Below are positions 41,382 through 48,431 of a DNA stretch of 64,000 bases, piece after piece. The DNA comes from Nonomuraea thailandensis. GTDB taxonomy: Bacteria > Actinomycetota > Actinomycetes > Streptosporangiales > Streptosporangiaceae. The position numbers were made by a program, and so were the translations under genes. The number at the start of each line of letters is the position of its first letter. Position 1 is the first letter of the stretch. The notes below the pieces were generated by a model. That model did not search any database. It was not told the DNA's origin and worked only from the letters and a program-made list of their open reading frames with translations. Location: the NCBI RefSeq assembly GCF_024172165.1, contig NZ_JAMZEB010000002.1, positions 6,841,501 to 6,905,500 on the forward strand, read 5' to 3'.

Positions 41382-43459
41382 GCACGGACGTCCTGACCCC
41401 GGCGCCGCCCACCACGCCGCTTCGACGGCTGGGCACCGCCGGGGTCTTCCTTCTCGCGCTGGCCGCCACCGTCCTGGTGGCGGCCGTGCACGTCACACAG
41501 GGCACCTCGTCGATCGGCGCGCTCGACCTGCTGGCGCTGCCGTTCGGCGGCTCCGGCAACTCCGAGGAGGCCGGGCGCGTGCTGCTGGCCTCGCGGCTGC
41601 CCCGGCTGCTGGCCGGCGTCTGCGTCGGCGTGGCGCTGGGCGTGGCGGGCGCGCTGCTGCAGTCCGTCGCCCGCAACGCGATGGCCTCGCCGGACACGCT
41701 GGCCGTCAGCTCCGGCGCGTACCTGGCGGTCGCCGCCGCGGCCGCGTTCGGGCTGGCGCTGCCCGTGTCCGTGTCCGGCGGGCTCGCGCTGGCCGGCGGC
41801 CTGGCCGCCGCCGCCCTGGTGCTGGCGCTGTCGGCGGGCGGGCGCACCGGCACCACCCGGCTGATCCTCGCCGGCACGGCCACCTCGCTGGCGCTCAGCT
41901 CGCTGACGAACCTCGTCATGATCCTGTTCGAGCAGGAGACCACCGGGCTGTTCGCCTGGGGCAGCGGCTCGCTCGTGCAGAGCGACCTGGACGCCGTCAC
42001 CCAGCTCGGCCCGCTCATCGCGATCGCGCTGGCCGCCGCGGTGGTGGCCGGCCCCCGGCTCGACATCCTCGGACTCGGCGACGACACCGCCACGGTCCTC
42101 GGCGTGAACGTGCGGCGGCTGCGCCTGTGGGTCACCCTGCTGGCCGTGCTGCTGTCGGCGGCGGCGGTGACGATCGCCGGGCCGATCGGGTTCGTCGGGC
42201 TGTGCGCGCCGGTCGTCGTGCGGCTGCTGCCCAGGTCCATCCCCGGGCTGCACCGGCACCGCATGCTGCTGCCCCTGTCCGGGATCGCGGGCGTGCTGGT
42301 CATGCTGGGCTCCGACATCGTGCTGCGTGCGGTGCTGGGCGCGCAGGCCGGCGTCGAGGTGCCGCCCGGCGTGGTGACCACCGTGATCGGCGCCGCGGTG
42401 ATGATCTGGCTGGCCCGCCGCTACCGCGACGCCGGCCCCACCCGCAAGCCGCCCGCCGTGCGCACGGGCGGGGCGCGCTCGCGCACCGCCTTCCTCGCCC
42501 TGGTCGCCCTCTTCGCCGTCCTGGTGGCGGGCGCCGCCGTGCTCGGCATGCTGGGCGGCGACCGGTGGCTGCTCACCGGCGACGTGCTCAACTGGCTGCA
42601 GGGCCACAGCGGGCGCGCTCTGACGTTCGTGCTCGACCAGCGCTGGCCGCGGGTGGCCGCCGCCCTGCTGGCCGGCGCGGCGCTGGCCGTGGCGGGCGCG
42701 GCCGTGCAGGCCGTGTGCCGCAACCCGCTGGCCGAGCCCGGCGTGCTCGGCGTCACCACCGGCGCGGGCGTCGGCGCCATCTCGCTGCTCACGCTGGCGC
42801 CGATGGCCGGCATCTGGTCGATGTCCGCCGCGGCAGGCGCGGGCGCGCTGATCGCGTTCACCGTGGTGTACGGGCTGGCGTGGCGCGGCGGGCTGAGCTC
42901 CGACCGGCTGGTCCTCATCGGCGTGGCCATGCAGAACGCCTGCACCGCCATCACCGTGCTGATCATCGTGCTGTCCGACCCGTGGAACACCGCCAAGGCC
43001 CTCACCTGGCTGTCCGGCTCCACGTACGGGCGGGTCCCCGAGCAGCTCATCCCCGTCGTGCTCGCCCTCGCCATCGTCACCCCGCTGCTGGTCTGGCTGC
43101 GCCGCGACCTCGATCTGCTGGCCCTGGACGAGGACACGCCGCGCATCCTGGGCGTGCCCCTGGAGCCGGTACGGCTGGGCGCGCTCGCCGGGGCCGTGCT
43201 GCTCACCTCCACGGCCGTCGCGGCGGTCGGGGTCGTCGCCTTCGTCGGCCTGGTCGCCCCGCACGCCGCCCGCGCCCTGGTCGGCGCCCACCACTCCCGG
43301 GTGCTGCCGGTCGCGGCGCTGCTCGGGGCGCTGCTGGTCAGCCTCGCCGACACGCTGGGACGGACCGTGATCGCGCCGGCGCAGGTGCCGGCGGGGCTGG
43401 TGACGGCGTTGATCGGCACGCCGTACTTCGTCTACCTGCTGTGGCGGGCACGCGCCTGA
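41378..43459 (+). CDS. Siderophore ABC importer, fused double permease (FhuB type)
   Basis: A 693-residue protein formed of two FecCD permease domains. Domain 1 (to about 350) has SRLPRLLAGVCVGVALGVAGALLQSVARNAMASPDTLAVSSGAYL and FVGLCAPVVVRLL; domain 2 (about 365-690) has QRWPRVAAALLAGAALAVAGAAVQAVCRNPLAEPGVLGVTTGAG and FVGLVAPHAARALVGAHHSRVLP. Each half has about ten helices and the GLxAPH coupling-type motif. The TTG start at 41378 overlaps the binding-protein stop (TTGA). Fusion removes the need for two separate permease genes, as in E. coli FhuB. Confidence 0.95.
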   Translation: MSTDVLTPAPPTTPLRRLGTAGVFLLALAATVLVAAVHVTQGTSSIGALDLLALPFGGSGNSEEAGRVLLASRLPRLLAGVCVGVALGVAGALLQSVARNAMASPDTLAVSSGAYLAVAAAAAFGLALPVSVSGGLALAGGLAAAALVLALSAGGRTGTTRLILAGTATSLALSSLTNLVMILFEQETTGLFAWGSGSLVQSDLDAVTQLGPLIAIALAAAVVAGPRLDILGLGDDTATVLGVNVRRLRLWVTLLAVLLSAAAVTIAGPIGFVGLCAPVVVRLLPRSIPGLHRHRMLLPLSGIAGVLVMLGSDIVLRAVLGAQAGVEVPPGVVTTVIGAAVMIWLARRYRDAGPTRKPPAVRTGGARSRTAFLALVALFAVLVAGAAVLGMLGGDRWLLTGDVLNWLQGHSGRALTFVLDQRWPRVAAALLAGAALAVAGAAVQAVCRNPLAEPGVLGVTTGAGVGAISLLTLAPMAGIWSMSAAAGAGALIAFTVVYGLAWRGGLSSDRLVLIGVAMQNACTAITVLIIVLSDPWNTAKALTWLSGSTYGRVPEQLIPVVLALAIVTPLLVWLRRDLDLLALDEDTPRILGVPLEPVRLGALAGAVLLTSTAVAAVGVVAFVGLVAPHAARALVGAHHSRVLPVAALLGALLVSLADTLGRTVIAPAQVPAGLVTALIGTPYFVYLLWRARA

Positions 43460-43514
43460 TCACCCTTCGCCGAAGGCCTCGGCGCGCAGGTCGCGCGCCG
43501 GGGCCATCGCCCCT

Positions 43515-43547
43515 GGCCGGGTGCCGCGACCGTCGCGGCACCCGGCC
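43515..43547. terminator. Bidirectional terminator between the siderophore operon and tetR
   Basis: GGCCGGGTGCCGCGA-CCG-TCGCGGCACCCGGCC, a perfect 15-bp stem with a 3-base loop, placed between two convergent genes. No T-tract. The rest of this 153-bp gap is GC-rich with no other clear element. Confidence 0.85.
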
Positions 43548-43612
43548 CGCCGCGTTCCCGGTGCCCTCGGCCTTCCCGGCCCGGCGTTCCCGACGTTCCG
43601 GCGGCCCGGCGT

Positions 43613-44197
43613 TCAGGTGAAGGGCCGGGCGATCTCGTCCAGTGCCAGCGCCGTCAGGTCGTGCAGCGACCGCGTCTCCGACTCGGCGCACCACCACTGC
43701 GTGGCGATCCGCATCGCGGCCAGGAAGGCGACCGTGATCACCTCCGGATCGACGCCGCCCGGCCGCTCGCGCTCGGCCACCGCCCGGCTCAGCTCGCGCT
43801 CCAGCCGTAGCCGCCCCGCGAGCTGCCTGGCCAGCAGCGACGGGTGCCTCATGGCCAGGCGGGCCCGCAGGTGCCACTCGCGGTCGGGCCCGCCGGTCTC
43901 GGCGTAGAGGAGCTGCAGCGCCCCGCGCAGCGCCTGCCAGGCGGTCCCTCCTGCCGGTTGCTCGCGTACGCGCTGCACCAGGCTGTCCAGGCGCGCCTCG
44001 TCGCCGTACAGCAGCGCGTCCTCCTTGCCGTCGAAGTAGTTGGAGAACGTGCGCCGCGAGATGTTGGCGGCGTCGGCGATGGCTTCGACGGTGACGTTGT
44101 CGAGGCCGTGCTCGACGGTGAGCCGCAGCGCGGCCTCGTGCACCGCCTGCCGGGTCTCGGCCTTCTTGCGCTCCCGCAAACCTGCTGTGCTGCCCAT
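43613..44197 (-). CDS. TetR-family regulator of the adjacent MFS exporter
   Basis: A 194-residue TetR protein from ATG 44197. The HTH is RERKKAETRQAVHEAALRLTVEHGLDNVTVEAIADAANISRRTFSNYFDGKEDALL; this SRRTFSNYF recognition helix is common in actinobacterial regulators of EmrB-type exporters. The ligand domain has WQALRGALQLLYAET and a Trp pair (IATQWWCAES). It is divergent from the MFS gene across a 110-bp AT-richer spacer and probably represses it. No clear palindrome was found in the spacer by eye. Confidence 0.9.
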   Translation of the reverse strand: MGSTAGLRERKKAETRQAVHEAALRLTVEHGLDNVTVEAIADAANISRRTFSNYFDGKEDALLYGDEARLDSLVQRVREQPAGGTAWQALRGALQLLYAETGGPDREWHLRARLAMRHPSLLARQLAGRLRLERELSRAVAERERPGGVDPEVITVAFLAAMRIATQWWCAESETRSLHDLTALALDEIARPFT

Positions 44198-44307
44198 GAT
44201 AGCCCTTAGCTTACCCAACGGGAATAAATGCCCAATGCGCAAAGTTGCCCCATGTGCATGTAAGGTGTCCGGGTTGATCTCTCCTTCCTAGAAAACGGAG
44301 GTTGCGC

Positions 44308-45888
44308 GTGAGTGCACAGCCGGCAGCGCCGTCCGCGGCGGAGCCGATGACCCACCGCCAAATCCTCGAAGCTCTCAGCGGCCTGCTGCTGGTCCTGTTC
44401 GTCGCCATGATCAGCGGCACCATCGTCTCGGTGGCGCTGCCCCAGATCATCGGCGCGCTGGACGGCAACCAGTCGCAGTACACCTGGGTCGTCACGGCAT
44501 CCCTGCTGGCCTCGACCGCCTCCACGCCCATCTGGGGCAAGCTCGCCGACCTGTTCAACAAGAAGCTGCTGCTCCAGATCTCCATCGTGATCTTCGCGAT
44601 CAGCTCGCTGGCCTGCGGGTTCGCGCAGAACACCGGCCAGCTCATCGCCTTCCGCGCGGTGCAGGGCCTGGGCATGGGCGCGCTGCAGATCCTCGCGCAG
44701 GTCGTGATCGCCGCCATGATCTCGCCCAAGGAGCGCGGCCGCTACAACGGCTACCTCGGCGCCGTCATGGCCGTGGCGACGGTCGGCGGCCCGCTGCTCG
44801 GCGGCCTCATCGCCGACACCTCCTGGCTCGGCTGGCGCTGGTGCTTCTTCATCGCCGTCCCGTTCACCATCGCCGCCTTCGCGCTGCTGGCCAAGACCCT
44901 GCACCTGCCGACCGTGCGGCGGGCGAACGTGAGCATCGACTACTGGGGCGCCACCCTCATCGCCGCCGGCGTCAGCATCCTGCTCATCTGGGTCACCTTC
45001 GTCGGCAACGACTTCGACTGGCTGTCCTGGCAGACCGCGGCGCTGGCCGGCGGCGGCGTGGTGCTGCTCGCCCTGGCCACGTGGGTCGAGTCGGTCGTCA
45101 GGGAGCCGGTCGTGCCGCTGCACGTCATCCGGCGGCGCACCCCCGCGCTGGCCATCCTGGCCAGCCTCGCGGTCGGCATGGCGATGTTCGGCGGCTCGGT
45201 CTTCCTCGGCCAGTACTTCCAGATCGGCCGCGGGTTCAGCCCCACCGAGGCGGGCCTGCTGACCATCCCCATGATGGCGGGCGTGCTGCTGTCGTCCACG
45301 ATCAGCGGGCGGATGGTCTCCAACACCGGGCGGACCAAGCCGTACATCCTCATCGGCCTGGTCGTCCTGCTGGCGGGCTTCGGCGGCCTGGCCACCATCG
45401 ACCACGAGACCTCGCTCGTGCTGATCTCCGTCTACATGCTCGCCGTCGGCATCGGCGTCGGCATGTCCATGCAGAACCTCGTCCTGGTCATCCAGAACAC
45501 CGTCCCGCTCAGCGAGATCGGCGCCGCCAGCGGCGCGGTCACGTTCTTCCGCTCACTCGGCGGCACCGTCGGCGTGTCGGTGCTCGGCGCGGTGCTCGCC
45601 AACCGGGTCGCGACCGGCATCTCCGAGGGGCTCGCCAAGGCCGGGATCCCGGCCGGCGGTGACGCCGCCGCTGCCGGCGGCAGCCTGAACATCGCCGCCC
45701 TGCCCGACCCGATCAAGGAGATCGTCAGGTCCGCCTACGGCGACGCGACCGGCCACATCTTCCTCATCTCGACGGCCATCGCCGCCGTCGGCCTCGTGGC
45801 CGCCGCCTTCCTCAAGCCCGCCAGGCTCCGCGACAGCCTCGACCTGCCGGCGTCGCCGGCCAAGGAGGAGGCCGTCACCCGCGCGTGA
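44308..45888 (+). CDS. EmrB/QacA-type MFS drug exporter (DHA2, 14 helices)
   Basis: A 526-residue exporter from GTG 44308 with GGAGG six bases upstream. ALSGLLLVLFVAMISGTIVSVALPQIIGALDG contains the DHA2 start motif, WGKLADLFNKK is motif A and GLGMGALQILAQVVIAAMISPKERGRYNGYLGAVMAVATVGGPLLGG is motif C. Fourteen helices fit the DHA2 drug:H+ antiporter family. Divergent tetR gene suggests drug-inducible expression. Confidence 0.93.
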   Translation: MSAQPAAPSAAEPMTHRQILEALSGLLLVLFVAMISGTIVSVALPQIIGALDGNQSQYTWVVTASLLASTASTPIWGKLADLFNKKLLLQISIVIFAISSLACGFAQNTGQLIAFRAVQGLGMGALQILAQVVIAAMISPKERGRYNGYLGAVMAVATVGGPLLGGLIADTSWLGWRWCFFIAVPFTIAAFALLAKTLHLPTVRRANVSIDYWGATLIAAGVSILLIWVTFVGNDFDWLSWQTAALAGGGVVLLALATWVESVVREPVVPLHVIRRRTPALAILASLAVGMAMFGGSVFLGQYFQIGRGFSPTEAGLLTIPMMAGVLLSSTISGRMVSNTGRTKPYILIGLVVLLAGFGGLATIDHETSLVLISVYMLAVGIGVGMSMQNLVLVIQNTVPLSEIGAASGAVTFFRSLGGTVGVSVLGAVLANRVATGISEGLAKAGIPAGGDAAAAGGSLNIAALPDPIKEIVRSAYGDATGHIFLISTAIAAVGLVAAAFLKPARLRDSLDLPASPAKEEAVTRA

Positions 45889-45897
45889 CCCCCGAGC

Positions 45898-45943
45898 AGG
45901 AAGGCCGCGTTCCCCGTATCGCCCGCGGGGACGCGGCCTTCCT
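45898..45943. terminator. Terminator after the MFS exporter gene
   Basis: AGGAAGGCCGCGTTCCCCG pairs with CGGGGACGCGGCCTTCCT across a 9-base loop with one bulged T. It starts 10 bases after the MFS stop. The following 45945-46045 stretch is an imperfect run of GGCGGCTCC/GGCGGCTGCGA repeats before the arsC-like stop. Confidence 0.88.
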
Positions 45944-46050
45944 CCTGTCCGGGCGGCTCCGGGCGGCTGCGAGGCGGCTGCGAGGCGGCTCGGAACGGCT
46001 CCGGGCGGCTCCGGGCTGCCCCGGGCTGCTTTCGGGCGGCTTCGGGCGGA

Positions 46051-46404
46051 TCACAACACCGACCGCACCGCGTCCTCGGACCGGCCGATGACCGCCGACC
46101 CGTCGTCGGCCGTGATGATCGGGCGCTGGATCAGGATCGGGTTCTGCGCCAGGGCCCTGATCCACCGGTCACGCGCGGAGGCGTCCCGCGGCCAATCGTC
46201 CAGCCCCAGCTCGGCCGCCCGCGCCTCCCCCGTCCGCGCGATGTCCCACGGCTCCAGGCCCAGCCTGGCCAGCACCTCGCGCAGCTCGGGCTCGTTCGGC
46301 GGATCCTCCAGGTAGTGGCGCACCTTGTACTGGGCGGACTCGGCGTCCAGGACGGACAGCGCGGAAGAGCACTTCGAGCACGCGGGGTTGATCCAGATCT
46401 CCAT
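46051..46404 (-). CDS. ArsC/Spx-family thioredoxin-fold protein
   Basis: A 117-residue protein of the ArsC superfamily: MEIWINPACSKCSSALSVLD has the active Cys in a CxxC arrangement (CSKC), unlike the single Cys of classical glutaredoxin-dependent ArsC; then YLEDPPNEPELREVLARLGLEPWDIART and ALAQNPILIQRPIITADDGSAVIGR (the NPxLIQRPI motif). It may be an arsenate reductase or one of the broader YffB-like oxidoreductases; no ars operon partner is nearby. Divergent from the ammonia-lyase-like gene. Confidence 0.85.
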   Translation of the reverse strand: MEIWINPACSKCSSALSVLDAESAQYKVRHYLEDPPNEPELREVLARLGLEPWDIARTGEARAAELGLDDWPRDASARDRWIRALAQNPILIQRPIITADDGSAVIGRSEDAVRSVL

Positions 46405-46586
46405 GGCAGACGACCGTATCGGCCCGTTCGCCCGCCGTCCTACCTCGACGGGAGCTTTCCCAGGAAGTTGTCATGGAAACGGTCGAGATCGGGTCAGCAC
46501 TCTTCCCGCCGAAGCCGGGTCGTCATCCCCGCACCCCGCCGCCTGGCTAGAACGAAACGGCACCGATCTTCACCGAAGGAGGTTCC

Positions 46587-48248
46587 GTGACCCGACGCAT
46601 CGCCACCGGCCTCGGCCTGGTCGCCGCCCTGTGCGTGCCGGCGCAGGCGGTCGCGGAGCCCGCGCCTCCTCCCGCGCCGCGACCGCTGAGCCTGGTGCTG
46701 GACGGCGGCTCGTTCTCGCTCAGGGACGCGTTCGCGATCCTCGACGGCCGTCCCGTCTCCGCCAGGCTCGCGCCGTCCGCCCGCGCCACCATGGCCAGGA
46801 CCCGCGCGGGCGCGCTGGCCGCCCTGGACGGCCAGCGGGTCTACGGCTGGAACCAGGCGCTCGGGCCGCTGAAGGACCGCCCGCTCTCGCTCGATCAGCA
46901 GGTGGCGTTCCAGCGCAACATCCTGCGCTCCCACGCCGCGGGCGTCGGCGACCCGCTGCCCGACGACGTGGCCAGGCTGGCCCTGGTCCTCAAGGCGAAC
47001 CAGCTCGCCCGAGGCCCCTCCGGCGTCCGCCCCGAGGTGGCCCAGCGGCTGCTGGACCTGGTGAACGCTGGCGTCGTCCCACGAATGCCGCAGATCGGCT
47101 CCCTGGGCACCGGAGACCTGCAGCCCCAGGCCGCGGCCGGCCTGGCGGCGATCGGCGAGGACGCGCCGGTGCGCTTCCGCGGGCAGGAGGGCCCCGCCTC
47201 CGAGCTGCTTCCGCAGGCCGGGCTGACCAGGGACTTCACCCTCCAGGCCGGGGAGGCGCTGCCGATCGTCAGCGGCAGCACCGTGGTGGCCGCCACCCTG
47301 GTGCACGCGGTGCACCGCGCCACCGCGCTGGCCGACCAGGCGGAGGGGGCGTTCGCCCTGTTCATGGAGGCGACCAGGGCCGAGCGGAGCTCGCTGGACG
47401 CCCGTACGCACGCCGAGCGGCACCTCCCCGAGCAGAGCGCGGTCGCCGCGCGGCTGCGGGCGATGGTGGCGGGCTCACGCTGGATGACGGAGGAGGGCCG
47501 CCGCCGCCTCAGCTCCGAGCCGCGCGTCCAGGACGCGGTGTCGGTGCGGGCGGCGCCGCACATCCTGGCCGGGCTGCGGCACGCCCTCGCCGACGCCCGC
47601 CGCACGCTGACGCGGGAGGCCAACTCCTCCACCTCCAACCCGCTGGTCTTCAAGCGTGAGCAGGGCCGGGGGTACGAGTTCGTGATGGGCGGCAACTGGG
47701 ACGGCTCCCTCATGGGACACCTCGCCGACACCCTGAACGCGGAGATCACCGACGTCGGCGTGCTGTCGCAGGAGCTGTCGGGCCGGCTGCTGTCCCCCAG
47801 GTGGAGCTACGGCCTGCCGGCGAACCTGGCCGGCCCGCCGGTCGGCCTCAACTCCGGCCTGGTGCAGGTGCAGACGGTGGCCGCCGCGCTGATCCCCGAG
47901 ATGCAGGCCAGGGCCACCCCGGCGGGCACCCTGTCACGCCCGATCAAGGACGGGCAGGAGGACCACAACACGATGGCCATGGCCTCGGCCCGCCACCTGC
48001 ACGAGAACCTCGACCGGCTGGAGATCGTCCTGGCCGTCCAGTACCTGATGGCGGCCCAGGGCATCGACCTCATCGCCGGGAAGATGGCGGGGCTGCCGCT
48101 GGCCGCCACTACGAAAGGCCTGCTGGCGGAGGTCAGGCGGTACGTCTCGACGCTCGGCGACGACCGCTACCAGACACCCGACCTGGAGCGCGCCATCTGG
48201 CTCGTGCGCAACCGGCGGCTGGTGCCGCCCGTCACCGTCCAGCCGTAG
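46587..48248 (+). CDS. Secreted aromatic ammonia-lyase (HAL/PAL) fold protein with non-canonical cofactor triad
   Basis: A 553-residue protein from GTG 46587 with AAGGAGG upstream. The HAL/PAL core is clear: QRVYGWNQALG (family VYGVNTGFG), QQVAFQRNILRSHAAGVGDPLP, QAGEALPIVSGSTVVAATLVHAVH, VQDAVSVRAAPHILAG, EANSSTSNPLVF, VMGGNWDGSLMGHLAD and DGQEDHNTMA. Two features are odd. Residues 1-24 form a Sec signal peptide (IATGLGLVAALCVPAQAVAEP), although known HAL/PAL enzymes are cytosolic. And the MIO-forming Ala-Ser-Gly segment (normally GSVGASGDLAP) reads GSLGTGDLQP, so the triad aligned from GDL is Gly174-Thr175-Gly176. Known HAL chemistry needs the Ser, so normal lyase activity is doubtful. The ArsC-like gene is divergent; a tRNA-like gene follows. 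Confidence 0.85.
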   Translation: MTRRIATGLGLVAALCVPAQAVAEPAPPPAPRPLSLVLDGGSFSLRDAFAILDGRPVSARLAPSARATMARTRAGALAALDGQRVYGWNQALGPLKDRPLSLDQQVAFQRNILRSHAAGVGDPLPDDVARLALVLKANQLARGPSGVRPEVAQRLLDLVNAGVVPRMPQIGSLGTGDLQPQAAAGLAAIGEDAPVRFRGQEGPASELLPQAGLTRDFTLQAGEALPIVSGSTVVAATLVHAVHRATALADQAEGAFALFMEATRAERSSLDARTHAERHLPEQSAVAARLRAMVAGSRWMTEEGRRRLSSEPRVQDAVSVRAAPHILAGLRHALADARRTLTREANSSTSNPLVFKREQGRGYEFVMGGNWDGSLMGHLADTLNAEITDVGVLSQELSGRLLSPRWSYGLPANLAGPPVGLNSGLVQVQTVAAALIPEMQARATPAGTLSRPIKDGQEDHNTMAMASARHLHENLDRLEIVLAVQYLMAAQGIDLIAGKMAGLPLAATTKGLLAEVRRYVSTLGDDRYQTPDLERAIWLVRNRRLVPPVTVQP

Positions 48249-48331
48249 CGGAAAATGTCGCGATCTTACCGATTTCCGTCCCGTATGCTGCTGGGCGCGG
48301 GCAAGGTCACGAAGGCCTGCCGCACGCGGAC

Positions 48332-48404
48332 GGGCCCGTAGCACAGTGGTGATGCGCCGCAACTCAAATGCTGGAGGATGCCGGTTCGAGTCCGGTCGGG
48401 TCCA
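48332..48404 (+). tRNA. tRNA-like gene with atypical anticodon arm (UCA, C33)
   Basis: A 73-nt cloverleaf can be drawn. Acceptor GGGCCCG (48332-48338) pairs with CGGGTCC (48397-48403) with one G-U; discriminator A48404. T-stem GCCGG/CCGGT encloses the canonical loop TTCGAGT. The D-arm TAGCACAGTGGTGATGC has the GG of the loop and three pairs. The anticodon stem CCGCA/TGCTG has four of five pairs and a 7-nt loop ACTCAAA, which places UCA at 34-36 and C instead of the near-universal U at 33. The variable loop is six bases; there is no long arm, excluding Ser, Leu and Sec types. The 3' CCA is not encoded. It lies 27 bases upstream of the SDR/LRR gene pair and could share their transcript. Confidence 0.72.
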
Positions 48405-48431
48405 CAGCCGGGGCGGGGGTGAGGAGCGGCG

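Noticed and set aside
45945..46045. Small gene or RNA in the GGCGGCT-rich stretch
   Set aside because: It is a simple imperfect repeat between a terminator and the end of the ArsC-like gene, with no start, stem or motif of its own.
48332..48404. tRNA-Leu (CAA) reading of the tRNA-like gene
   Set aside because: Shifting the loop by one base to obtain U33 and CAA destroys the anticodon stem, and the long variable arm of tRNA-Leu is absent.
48332..48404. Attachment site or integration scar at the tRNA-like gene
   Set aside because: No integrase and no second copy of the 3' end of the gene was seen nearby; the following genes begin 27 bases later and look like native partners.
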